DNA of 64,000 nt from Geomonas propionica. Lineage in GTDB: Bacteria > Desulfobacterota > Desulfuromonadia > Geobacterales > Geobacteraceae. The DNA lies in the NCBI RefSeq assembly GCF_016458235.1, contig NZ_JAEMHK010000001.1, positions 248,001 to 312,000 of the forward strand, written 5' to 3'. A program made the position numbers and the translations under genes. Below are positions 27,723-36,278 of this stretch, piece by piece. Numbering within the stretch: the first letter of the stretch is position 1; the number at the start of each line of letters is the position of its first letter. The notes under the pieces were generated by a model. The model ran no database searches, was not told where the DNA came from, and saw nothing but the letters and a program-made list of their open reading frames with translations.

Positions 27723-28841
27723 ATGCACGAAGAAGCAATCATCGTTTTTTCCCACCTGCGCTGGAGCTTCGTTTACCAGCGCCCGCAGCAGTTGCTGGCG
27801 CGCATGGCGGAGCGACGCCGCGTCATCTTCTTCGAGGAGCCGGTGTTGGACCCGGAGGTGGCGCCTTTCCTGGAGTGCTCGAACCCCGCGCAGGGGGTTA
27901 TGGTCTGCCGTCCGCACACGCCGGTGCAGCGCCCGGGCTACCACGACGAACAGATCTCCTGCCTGGTCCCGCTGCTCGAGGAGCTCCTGCGCGAGGAACG
28001 GCTGGAGCGCTACCTTGCTTGGTTCTACACCCCCATGGCGCTGCCGCTGGCGGCCCCCCTCAAGCCGCGCCTGGTGGTTTACGACTGCATGGATGAGCTC
28101 TCCGGTTTCCTGGATGCCCCGAAGGAGTTAGCGGAGCGGGAGCGCGCCCTGCTGAAGTGGGCAGACCTGGTGTTCACCGGCGGCCCCAGCCTGTACCGCG
28201 CCAAGCAACGCCACCACGCCCGGGTCTACTGCTTCCCGAGCAGCGTCGATGCCGCCCATTTCGGCCTTGCCTGCGATCCCACCATCGAGCACGAAAATCA
28301 GCGTCCCCTGCCGCGCCCCCGCCTGGGCTATTTCGGGGTGCTGGACGAGCGCCTCAACCTCCCCCTGCTGGACGCCCTGGCCACCTCCCATACCGAATGG
28401 CAGATCGTCATGGTGGGGCCGGTGCTGAAGATCGCCCCGGAAACCCTGCCGCAGCGCGAGAACATCAGCTACTACGGCCAGCAGCAGTACGCCGAGCTCC
28501 CCCGTTTCGTGGCGGGATGGGACGTATGCCTCATCCCCTTCGCCCTGAACGACGCCACCCGCTTCATCAGCCCGACCAAGATCCTCGAGTACATGGCCGC
28601 CGAGAAGCCGGTAGTCAGCACTCCCATCACCGACGTCGCGGAGCCCTATGGCGACATCGTCTTCATCGGGGATGACATCGCGAGTTTCATCGCCGGGTGC
28701 GAAGGGGCCCTGGCCCTTCCCCGGGCGAAGCAGCGGGAGATGGTGCAGGCGATGCGCGCGGTGGTGGCGGGAACCTCGTGGGATGGCACGGTCCGAGCCA
28801 TGGAGGAGCTGCTGACGGCCACGTGGCCGCCGATCCGATAA
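27723..28841 (+). CDS. GT4-like glycosyltransferase
   Basis: 372 residues from ATG 27723 with AGGAGG 6 nt upstream. Two Rossmann-like halves: the N-terminal half begins IIVFSHLRWSFVYQRPQQLL, seen in cell-surface glycosyltransferases of the TuaH type; the C-terminal half has LGYFGVLDERLNL and the donor-binding region SPTKILEYMAAEKPVVST. It probably adds a sugar to an exopolysaccharide or glycan. The minus-strand galactose/galactofuranose cluster across the terminator suggests a galactose-containing donor, but the donor is not predictable from sequence. Confidence 0.83.
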   Translation: MHEEAIIVFSHLRWSFVYQRPQQLLARMAERRRVIFFEEPVLDPEVAPFLECSNPAQGVMVCRPHTPVQRPGYHDEQISCLVPLLEELLREERLERYLAWFYTPMALPLAAPLKPRLVVYDCMDELSGFLDAPKELAERERALLKWADLVFTGGPSLYRAKQRHHARVYCFPSSVDAAHFGLACDPTIEHENQRPLPRPRLGYFGVLDERLNLPLLDALATSHTEWQIVMVGPVLKIAPETLPQRENISYYGQQQYAELPRFVAGWDVCLIPFALNDATRFISPTKILEYMAAEKPVVSTPITDVAEPYGDIVFIGDDIASFIAGCEGALALPRAKQREMVQAMRAVVAGTSWDGTVRAMEELLTATWPPIR

Positions 28842-28872
28842 GCGGACCAAAAGACATGACCGGCAAAGAGAA

Positions 28873-28894
28873 GGCCCCAACAGGGGCCTTTTTT
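28873..28894 (+). terminator. Rho-independent terminator
   Basis: GGCCCC (28873-28878) AACA GGGGCC (28883-28888), then six T. It serves the glycosyltransferase gene. Confidence 0.88.
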
Positions 28895-28910
28895 AGTTCG
28901 GCGCAGGGAT

Positions 28911-31097
28911 CTATTTCAGAGGCGGGGCGGTATCCACCAAGTACCTGGCCAGGGCGTCCTGCAGGGGAGGGAGAACGATGCCGCGTGTGCTGGCGAGGGC
29001 CGAGAAAGGGGGGCGGGGCGCGATGAAGCCCAGTGAGGAGGCGGGGCAGGGGATGACGGCGGCGGCATCGTAACCCGCCATCGTCGCGCAGTGACCCGCA
29101 AGTTCGGCCCAGGTCACCGCGCCCTCGTTGGCCACGTGCCAGATGCCGTTGGCTGCGTCCACCAGGAGGTTCAGGCAGGCGTGCACCAAGTCGGGGACGT
29201 AGGTGGGGGAGACTACCAGGTCCGATGCCGCGTTCACGGTTTCCCCCTGGGCGAGCCGCTGCAGGGTCTGGGTAACGAAGTTGTACCGGTCCCAGGGGCC
29301 GAAGAAGGAACTGGTGCGGATGAGGAGCGCCCCCGGGTGCTGCGCGAGCACCAGGCGCTCCGCTTCGGCCTTGCTCCGTCCGTAGACGTTCAAAGGTGCC
29401 ACCGGGTCGGTTTCGTGGTAGGGGGTCCCTTTGCTGCCGTCGAAGACCATGTCGGAGGAGAAGGTGACCAGGGCGATGCCCCTGCGGGCGCATTCTTCGG
29501 CAAGGATGCCGGGGCCGAAGGCGTTTTGCCTGAAGCAGGTGGCGGCGTCCCCCTCGGCCTCGTCGATGCGGACGAAGCCGGCGGCGTTGATGACGGCCCA
29601 GGGGGCGAACCGTTCCAGTGCCGCGGCGACCGATGGCCGGGAGGTGATGTCGAGTTCGGCGCGGGAGAGCACGTGGCAGGGGACGCAGCGGCTGGCGCAG
29701 ACCAGGGCGAAGGCTTGGCCCAGGGTCCCGGTCTTGCCGATCACCACCACCCCGCCGGCTGCGGGCGGCGGCGAGCCAGGGAGCAGGGACTTCGGGCGGC
29801 AACCGGGGAAGAGCCGTTCGGGGCGGCGCCACCATCCGTGGTGCGCGAGGGTGGGATGGAAGGCCCTGCCGAAGAGGGCCACCTGTTTCAGCGTGGTGGC
29901 CAGCGCAGTCGGGCGCGGCTCTTTGGTGCTCACGTCGAAGACGCCCGGTTCATACCTCCCGTCCATGCTGGTGAGGAGTCCGCACCAATCGTAGGAGCCG
30001 AGCAGGGCCCAGGAGGTGACCGCCCGCACCGGGACCCCCTCCCGGCACAGTTTCAGCGCCGCCTGCCACGCCTCGTGGAACCAGCGCAGCTGGTCCTCCC
30101 TGGTGGCACCGGCGTGGACCTCGGTGAGGGCAACCTCGCGCCGGTAACGCAGCCAGGCCGAGCGGAGCACCTCCTCGTGCCCGAGGATACCCTCCCGCCG
30201 GGCGCGCACCGCCTCGACGTCGGCGTAGCGGTGCCGGCCGTTGCCGCCGTGGCTGGTCGCCGGGTAGCGCTTCAGGCGCTGGTCCAGGTATCGGTCGCTG
30301 GTGAGGTAATAGTTGAGCCCGACCACATCCGGAGTCATGTCACAGCCAAGGAAGTAGTCAAAATCTGCGTCGGTCGCGCCGGTTCCGGCGAGCCACGGGC
30401 GCAGGGGGTGGTCCCGGTCCACCCGCCCGGAAAGGAGGTCCAGGCTGAGCCAGCGGCGGTTGTTCTCGTAGTCGGCCTGGTACGACAGAAGCGGCGTGGA
30501 CCAGGTTCTCCCCATGTCCTCGGTCATCACCAGCCGCGCCGCCGGGATCACCCGCCTGATCGCGCGCATCGCCTCCACGATGCCGCGGCACTGGGTGATG
30601 ACGGCCCTGACGAAGCTGCGGTCGTCGCGGCCATGGGGATACCAGTGGCCGTAGAGGCAGCTGAAACGGGCGGTGGTGAGGGGTTCGTTGACTGGGGTGA
30701 ACGAGGTGAGCCAGGGATAGCGGGCTGCGACCATGCCGGCGTAGCGGCCCAATAGGTCGGGGAAACCGGGGTCGATCAGGCTGGTGTAGCGTGGGCCGCT
30801 GCCATGGTGCAGGAAGCCGACGATGGGTTCGATGCCCAGATGGTGCAAACGCGGAAGCCGCTCATCGCTGAAGCTCCAGTCGGGGTGGTCCAGGGTATCG
30901 GGGGCCACCATCTCCCAGAGCACGGGATAGCGCAGCGCGGTGAGCCCCAGGGTGGCGAAGAGTTCCAGGTCGGCGGGGCGCGCCATGTGGCCGCTCAGCT
31001 CGATCTGGCTATGGAAGCAGTCGCCGACGCGGTGCAGGGTGCACTCCACCCCGCCCCAAAGCTCGGGAAAGAGCCGCCTCCCCTCCGACCCGGCCAC
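28911..31097 (-). CDS. Fusion of GH1-like glycosidase and RmlD-like sugar-nucleotide reductase
   Basis: 728 residues. Residues 1 to about 430 resemble family-1 beta-glycosidases: acid/base motif FTPVNEPLTTA and nucleophile motif ALTEVHAG are both present. From about 448 a Rossmann domain begins (VVVIGKTGTLGQAF) with catalytic TFSSDMVFDG and YGRSK, as in dTDP-4-dehydrorhamnose reductase. The linker is Pro-rich. Such fusions occur in several bacteria, but the combined reaction is not established as far as I know. Possible roles are trimming and building a deoxy-sugar glycan. It is the last gene of the galactose cluster, 12 nt from galK. Confidence 0.85.
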   Translation of the reverse strand: MAGSEGRRLFPELWGGVECTLHRVGDCFHSQIELSGHMARPADLELFATLGLTALRYPVLWEMVAPDTLDHPDWSFSDERLPRLHHLGIEPIVGFLHHGSGPRYTSLIDPGFPDLLGRYAGMVAARYPWLTSFTPVNEPLTTARFSCLYGHWYPHGRDDRSFVRAVITQCRGIVEAMRAIRRVIPAARLVMTEDMGRTWSTPLLSYQADYENNRRWLSLDLLSGRVDRDHPLRPWLAGTGATDADFDYFLGCDMTPDVVGLNYYLTSDRYLDQRLKRYPATSHGGNGRHRYADVEAVRARREGILGHEEVLRSAWLRYRREVALTEVHAGATREDQLRWFHEAWQAALKLCREGVPVRAVTSWALLGSYDWCGLLTSMDGRYEPGVFDVSTKEPRPTALATTLKQVALFGRAFHPTLAHHGWWRRPERLFPGCRPKSLLPGSPPPAAGGVVVIGKTGTLGQAFALVCASRCVPCHVLSRAELDITSRPSVAAALERFAPWAVINAAGFVRIDEAEGDAATCFRQNAFGPGILAEECARRGIALVTFSSDMVFDGSKGTPYHETDPVAPLNVYGRSKAEAERLVLAQHPGALLIRTSSFFGPWDRYNFVTQTLQRLAQGETVNAASDLVVSPTYVPDLVHACLNLLVDAANGIWHVANEGAVTWAELAGHCATMAGYDAAAVIPCPASSLGFIAPRPPFSALASTRGIVLPPLQDALARYLVDTAPPLK

Positions 31098-31109
31098 GTC
31101 CGCGCCCCC

Positions 31110-32180
31110 TTACTGCGGGACCAGCAGCGTGCCCTGCTGTCCCTGTTCCTGGTAAAGGGCGAGCACCCGCTCGCCCACTGTGCGGGCCGAGCCCGCCCGG
31201 ACCAGCGCCACGCAGGCGCCGCCGAACCCCGCGCCGGTGAGGCGCGCGCCGAACACCTCGACCTGCCGCTGCAGCAGGGAGACCAGGAGGTCGAGTTCGG
31301 GGGTGGAGACCTGGAAGTCGTCCTTGAGGCTTCGGTGCGACTCGTTCATGAGCTCCCCGAACCGGCACGCATGCGGCGCCACCAGCGCCTGGAGCACCCG
31401 CTCGTTTTCCGTGAGCACGTGCCGGGCCCGGTGGGCGAGGTCATGCGGCAGGCGGCTCAGCTCGGCGGGGTCGTCCAGGTCCCGAAGCGAGGCGAGACCC
31501 AAAAGCCGCGCCGCCTCCTCGCACTCCTGCCGGCGCAGGTTGTACCTGCTCTCGCCCAGGCGGCGCGGCACGCCGGAGTCGAGCACCAACAGCTCGGAGT
31601 TGCGCGGCAGGGGGACCAGCTTGCGCTCCAGGGAGCGGGTGTCCAGAAAGAGCATGTGGGTGGTATCGGCGAGGCTCGAGGCCATCTGGTCCATGATGCC
31701 GCAGTTCACCCCGGCGTAGCGCACCTCCGCCTGCTGCGCCATCAGGGCCAGGGCGAGATCGTCCAGGTCGAGGCTGAACAGTTCGCGCATGGCGCGCAGG
31801 AAGGCGACCTCGAGCGCGGCGGAGCTGGAGAGTCCGCTCCCCATCGGGACCTGCGAGGAGACCCGGACGCAGACGGGGTCGCAGTGGTAGCCGGATACGC
31901 GCAGCAGGGCGAGGCAGCCGTGCAGGTAGGCGGCGAAACCGCTCGGGACCGCGCCCCCCGCCTCGGACCAGGCACGCTCCTTCAGCTCCCAGGCGAAGTA
32001 GTGATTCAGGCCGTCGCGGCTTCTGGCCACCTCCACCCGGGTCTCCAGTGGAATGGCGATGGGGAGGACGAAGCCGTCGTTGTAGTCGGTGTGCTCGCCC
32101 AGGAGGTTCACCCGCCCGGGTGCGGTCGCCGCGGCCTGCGCCGGGAAACCGAAGGTGGTCTCGAAGCTGCTCTCGTCCAT
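31110..32180 (-). CDS. galK: Galactokinase
   Basis: 356 residues, GHMP kinase family. The galactokinase signature GRVNLLGEHTDYNDGF and the ATP loop PMGSGLSSSAALEVA are intact, and the third motif near TGAGFGGACVALV is present. It phosphorylates galactose to galactose-1-phosphate, feeding galT encoded upstream in the same unit. A strong AAGGAG-type ribosome-binding site precedes ATG 32180. Length is typical for the family (about 350-390). Confidence 0.95.
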   Translation of the reverse strand: MDESSFETTFGFPAQAAATAPGRVNLLGEHTDYNDGFVLPIAIPLETRVEVARSRDGLNHYFAWELKERAWSEAGGAVPSGFAAYLHGCLALLRVSGYHCDPVCVRVSSQVPMGSGLSSSAALEVAFLRAMRELFSLDLDDLALALMAQQAEVRYAGVNCGIMDQMASSLADTTHMLFLDTRSLERKLVPLPRNSELLVLDSGVPRRLGESRYNLRRQECEEAARLLGLASLRDLDDPAELSRLPHDLAHRARHVLTENERVLQALVAPHACRFGELMNESHRSLKDDFQVSTPELDLLVSLLQRQVEVFGARLTGAGFGGACVALVRAGSARTVGERVLALYQEQGQQGTLLVPQ

Positions 32181-32194
32181 GGCTAGCTCCTTCT

Positions 32195-33286
32195 TTACCC
32201 CTGCCAGATCAGCGGCCGCTCCAGACCGGCCACGGGGGTCGTGGGCCAGACCGGGTCGAGGGTGAGGTTCAAAAGGCCGGTATCGGTGATCAGGAAGGTG
32301 TCCTCAATCTTGGCGCCGGGGAGACTCGGGTTCCACGCCACCGCCATCCCTGCCTGCAGTACCTCCTGGCTTTCCGGTCCCGCGATCGCCTCGCGTGACA
32401 GGTACCCGGTGATTCCCCCCTGGTGGTGTTCGTGGATTGCCTCGCCGAAGCCGAATCCGGCATAGGCGTAGCTCAACTCGCGGTAGATCTCGTGCAACTG
32501 CTCGCTGGGGCGGGACAGAGAGAGGGCTCGCGCCTCGATCTCGCGCACCAGCCGGTGCCGCTCCTGCTCCTCTTCCGTGAGGGGGCCGAAGGCGACGAAG
32601 CGGGTCAGGTTGGCGTAGAGGCCGAAGCCCCGGGCGCAGAAGACGAGCATGGCGTTGCGCCCTAGGGGCTCGTCGTTCGGGAGGGGGTGGCGGTACAGCT
32701 TGCCGCGCCGCTCCCCGGCGGCGAGGATCAGCGCCGGGGCAAGACCGCGCGACAAGAGGGCCCTCGCCCCCGCCCCCGCCAGCTCCCGCTCGCTCCACTG
32801 CGGCTGGGCCTGGGTAAGCACCTCGGTCATCGCCTGCGTGGCGAGAAGCCCGACCGAACGGTAGCGCTGGATCTCGCCCGGGGTGAGCACCCGCTTGGCG
32901 GCCAGGAGAGGGGCGGGGAGCTCGTGCTCCCCCTCGTCGGGTCGGTCGGAGCAGACCGGCAGGCCGTGCGCAAGTTCGCGCAAAAGCACTTCGATCTGCG
33001 AGGGATAGGCCCAGGGGAGCACCCGGAGCTCGAAGCCATCGGGCAGCTGTTCGTCGGCCAAGCGCTGCGCCTCGATCTCGTTGGTTACCACGAAAGCGCC
33101 TTCCGGGGTGATCAGCACCTCGGCGATCCCGGTTTCCGCGGCGAGGAGCACCTCGTTGGAGCCGCCCGCGGTGATCCAGGCGAACCAGTCGATCCCTTTC
33201 AGGCGCACCGCCATGTCCGGGCAGAGAGTTTCCCGAATCAGCCGCACCTTTTCTGCCGCTTCGGCCGCGCGGATGGCGTCGTTCAT
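32195..33286 (-). CDS. M24 (Xaa-Pro aminopeptidase-like) protein with altered metal site
   Basis: 363 residues from ATG 33286, overlapping the galT stop by 4 nt with GGAGG upstream. N-terminal creatinase-like domain, then a pita-bread fold. The usual paired Asp (D-x10-D in the form VDxGxxxxGYxxDxTR) reads MLVFCARGFGLYANLTR, so both Asp are replaced (Val and Asn). Later His/Glu positions (HEHHQGGITGY, KIEDTFLIT) look kept. It may be a non-peptidase or use another metal arrangement. Its coupling to galT and galK suggests a conserved but unexplained role in sugar metabolism. Confidence 0.78.
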   Translation of the reverse strand: MNDAIRAAEAAEKVRLIRETLCPDMAVRLKGIDWFAWITAGGSNEVLLAAETGIAEVLITPEGAFVVTNEIEAQRLADEQLPDGFELRVLPWAYPSQIEVLLRELAHGLPVCSDRPDEGEHELPAPLLAAKRVLTPGEIQRYRSVGLLATQAMTEVLTQAQPQWSERELAGAGARALLSRGLAPALILAAGERRGKLYRHPLPNDEPLGRNAMLVFCARGFGLYANLTRFVAFGPLTEEEQERHRLVREIEARALSLSRPSEQLHEIYRELSYAYAGFGFGEAIHEHHQGGITGYLSREAIAGPESQEVLQAGMAVAWNPSLPGAKIEDTFLITDTGLLNLTLDPVWPTTPVAGLERPLIWQG

Positions 33287-34368
33287 AGCATGACCTCCAC
33301 GTTTTTCAGTTCCCGCGCCTTCTCCTCGGGGAGGGCGTCGTTGGCGAACATCCCGGCAGCGAGCTCGGTCCCGGCCAGGTACTTGAGCCGGTCGCTGGAG
33401 CGGTAAGGGGGATAAAACTCGGCGTGCAGGTGGCTCTCGGGGTGGTCCTTGCCGTCGGTGGGTGCGCCGTACCACGCCATCAGGTAGGGGAAGGGGCGCT
33501 GCCACAGGCCGTCATATTTAAGAAGCGTGGTCTTGAGCGCACGTGCCAGGTCGGCGCGCACCGCCGGTTCCAGCCGGTCGAACCCCGGGACCGCACGGCG
33601 CGGCGCCACCCACACCTCGTAGGGGTAGCGGGCGCAGGGGGGGACGAAGGAGACGGCGTGCGCCCCCGCATAGAGGATGCGCGCCCCCGAGGCGACCTCC
33701 CCCTCGATCAGTTCCTCGAGCAGGGGGCGCCCGGTCTCCCGGTAGTGGAGCAGTTCCTCGGCCTGCATGCGGGCGGGGACCGGCGGGACGAAGGGATAGG
33801 CGTAGATCTGTCCGTGCGGGTGGTGCAGGGTAACCCCGACCTCGACCCCCTTGTTCTCGAAGGGGAGCACGTACTTGATGCACTTGTCGCTGCCGAGGAC
33901 GGCCACCCGGTCCCCCCACACCTCCATGAGGAGCTCGATGTGGTCCAGGGGAAGCGAGGCGAGCGAGGCGGAGGGGTCCTTGGTGAAGACCACCACCTCG
34001 CACTTGCCCCGGGCCGGCGCGGTCTTCACCGCCTCCCGCGGCGGGTCGTGCGCCGCCGGGGCGAGGGAGGGGAAGCGGTTGTCGAACACCGCCACCTGGT
34101 ACTCCCCTTGGGGGAGTTCGGTCGGGTTCTCCGGGTCGCGGGTGGGGGCGAGCGGGTTGTACTCCGGCGGGGGCATGAAGGTGCGCCCCTGGCGGTAGCT
34201 CGCATAGGCGACCCATTCCCCCCTCAGGGGATGCCAGCGCAGGTGCGGGTTGGCCTGCAGAGGCTCCCGGTTCGGGCTCGGGGCCTCCCCCTCGATCCGG
34301 ATCGGGGTGCGGCCGTAGAGGGTGAGGCTGCGTCCGTCCGGCTTCTTCATTTCTTCCCTGTAGAGCAT
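33283..34368 (-). CDS. galT: Galactose-1-phosphate uridylyltransferase
   Basis: 361 residues. HIT-superfamily enzyme with active-site LHHPHGQIYAYPF (catalytic His-Pro-His). Zinc-site and uridine-binding segments are consistent (RFPSLAP, then the late WYGAPTDGKDHPESHLHAEF). It swaps UMP between UDP-glucose and galactose-1-phosphate. Start ATG 34368 has AAGGGA 8 nt upstream. It is translationally coupled to the M24-like gene. Together with galK and glf it gives a route from galactose to UDP-galactofuranose; no galE is visible in this window. Confidence 0.94.
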   Translation of the reverse strand: MLYREEMKKPDGRSLTLYGRTPIRIEGEAPSPNREPLQANPHLRWHPLRGEWVAYASYRQGRTFMPPPEYNPLAPTRDPENPTELPQGEYQVAVFDNRFPSLAPAAHDPPREAVKTAPARGKCEVVVFTKDPSASLASLPLDHIELLMEVWGDRVAVLGSDKCIKYVLPFENKGVEVGVTLHHPHGQIYAYPFVPPVPARMQAEELLHYRETGRPLLEELIEGEVASGARILYAGAHAVSFVPPCARYPYEVWVAPRRAVPGFDRLEPAVRADLARALKTTLLKYDGLWQRPFPYLMAWYGAPTDGKDHPESHLHAEFYPPYRSSDRLKYLAGTELAAGMFANDALPEEKARELKNVEVML

Positions 34369-34426
34369 GGCGTCGGTCCCTTTTCTTAGGCTGCGGCCTG
34401 AGGGGATGTGGTCGGTGGGTTTTTCG

Positions 34427-36214
34427 CTAGGTGCTTTCCCAGTGCAGAGCCCCCTCCTCGACCTGTCCCCGCACCGCCTCGGCGACTTTCTCCAGCGGGA
34501 TCTTGGGGGTCCGGTCGGGGTAGAGGAGGCCGTTGGCTTCCTGGAAGGTGTCGGCGAACTGGGTGTAGCAGAAGCCGCTGAACATGGCGGTGCCCCGGGC
34601 GACGTCGATCAGGGCGAGCACCAGCTTCTCGAAATCCTCCAGGGTGTTGTGCCTGAAGTACCCCCAGGTGCCCCGGTGCGACTCGTCCTCGGGGTTCACG
34701 TAGGCGACCCCGCCGAACTCGGTGAGGATGATGGGCTGCCCCCGGTGCGGGTAGCCGTCCAGGGTCAGGATGCGCCCTCCCGGGCGGCGCCGGTCGAAGA
34801 GCTCGTCCGGCTTCACCTGCGGGCCGTAGCGCTCCCTGAGCGTCTGCGGGTTGTTGTCGTAGTCGTGGATGCCGATGATGTCGGTCGCCGAGCTTTCCCA
34901 GCCGTCGTTGCCGATCACCGGGCGGTCCGGGTCGAGCGTCTTGGTGAGGTGGTAGAAGGCGTGCACCGCGTCGCGGTGGGCCTGGGTGGCGGTGAGGTCG
35001 GGGACCCCCCATGATTCGTTGAACGGGACCCAGACGATGACGCAGGGGTGGCTGAAGTCGCGCTCGATCGCCTCGGTCCACTCCCGCATCAGGCGCTTGA
35101 CGGCGCGGGTGGTGAAGCGGAAGGCCGACGGCATCTCGGCCCAGACCACGAGGCCGAGCCGGTCCGCCCAGTAGAGGTAGCGCGGGTCCTCGAGCTTTTG
35201 GTGCTTTCTGACCCCGTTGAAACCCATCGCCTTGGCGAGCTCCACATCGCGCCGGGCCGCCTCGGATGAGGGGGGAGTCATCAGGGTGTCGGGCCAGTAC
35301 CCCTGGTCCAGCACTAGTTTCAGGGGGTAGAGCCGACCGTTCAGGAGGAAGCGATCCCGGTGCACCTTGGCGGAGCGTAGCGCCGTGTAGGAGGTGATGT
35401 TGTCGATCACCTCCCCCCCCTTCAGGAGCTTTATCTCGGCGTCGATCAGGCGCGGGTGCTCGGGGGACCACAGCAGGTCGTTTCTGAAGTCGTCGATGCC
35501 GGGGTCGGAAAGGGCGATCCTGCGGTGCACCTCCCCCCGGATCACCCGATAGCGGTCCTCGACCAGGAGGTCGCCGTCACTGGAGAGGCGTATTTGTACC
35601 TCGAGCTCGTCCGCGATCGGCCCCAGGATGAAGGCTTCGAAGCCGATCTCCCAGCGCTCCAGGTGCGGCGACCAGCGGATCCGGCGCACGTAGGTCTGTG
35701 GTACCTGCTCCAGCCAGACCGTCTGCCAGATGCCGGTGGTGCGGTAGTACCAGATCGCGTGCGGCTCCGGGCGCCAGTCCTGCTTGCCGCGCGGCTTCTC
35801 CAGGTCCTCGGGATCGTCCTCCACCCGCACCGTGACGCGCTGGTTGCCGGAAGGAACGAGCAGGTGGCCGATGTCGGCGCTGAAGGGGGTGAAGCCGCCC
35901 CGGTGCCGCGCCACCAGCATGTCGTTGACCCAGACATGGGCTAAGTAGTCGACGGCGCCGAAGTGCAGCAGCACCTTCTTGCCCGGCTCGGGGCGGAACT
36001 CGAAGTCGCGCTGGTACCAGCAGACCTTGTGAAAGCCGGTGTCGCCGATGCCGGAGGCGCTGGCTTCCGGGGCGAAGGGGACCTCGATGGTGAGGGGCCA
36101 GGTCTCGATGTCGGACGGGATGCCGTAGCGCCCGTCGACATCGAAGGTGAAGCGCCAGGGGCCATTCAGGGAGAGCCATTCCGGGCGCTGCAGTAGCGGG
36201 CGGGGGTATTCCAT
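34427..36214 (-). CDS. Family-2 glycoside hydrolase
   Basis: 595 residues, with the GH2 layout: N-terminal sugar-binding jelly-roll (SLNGPWRFTFDVDGRYG), Ig-like middle domain, and C-terminal TIM barrel. The acid/base is in VPFNESWGVP and the nucleophile in ILTEFGGVAY, both intact. No signal peptide, so cytoplasmic. GH2 includes beta-galactosidases, beta-glucuronidases and some beta-galactofuranosidases; the neighbouring glf makes the last worth testing. It sits 58 nt before galT and 64 nt after glf on the same strand. Confidence 0.9.
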   Translation of the reverse strand: MEYPRPLLQRPEWLSLNGPWRFTFDVDGRYGIPSDIETWPLTIEVPFAPEASASGIGDTGFHKVCWYQRDFEFRPEPGKKVLLHFGAVDYLAHVWVNDMLVARHRGGFTPFSADIGHLLVPSGNQRVTVRVEDDPEDLEKPRGKQDWRPEPHAIWYYRTTGIWQTVWLEQVPQTYVRRIRWSPHLERWEIGFEAFILGPIADELEVQIRLSSDGDLLVEDRYRVIRGEVHRRIALSDPGIDDFRNDLLWSPEHPRLIDAEIKLLKGGEVIDNITSYTALRSAKVHRDRFLLNGRLYPLKLVLDQGYWPDTLMTPPSSEAARRDVELAKAMGFNGVRKHQKLEDPRYLYWADRLGLVVWAEMPSAFRFTTRAVKRLMREWTEAIERDFSHPCVIVWVPFNESWGVPDLTATQAHRDAVHAFYHLTKTLDPDRPVIGNDGWESSATDIIGIHDYDNNPQTLRERYGPQVKPDELFDRRRPGGRILTLDGYPHRGQPIILTEFGGVAYVNPEDESHRGTWGYFRHNTLEDFEKLVLALIDVARGTAMFSGFCYTQFADTFQEANGLLYPDRTPKIPLEKVAEAVRGQVEEGALHWEST

Positions 36215-36278
36215 GCGCCATGCCTCGATGAAGGATTAAAAAAAATTCACCCGCCAAGACTAGCAGGGAGGCGACGAT

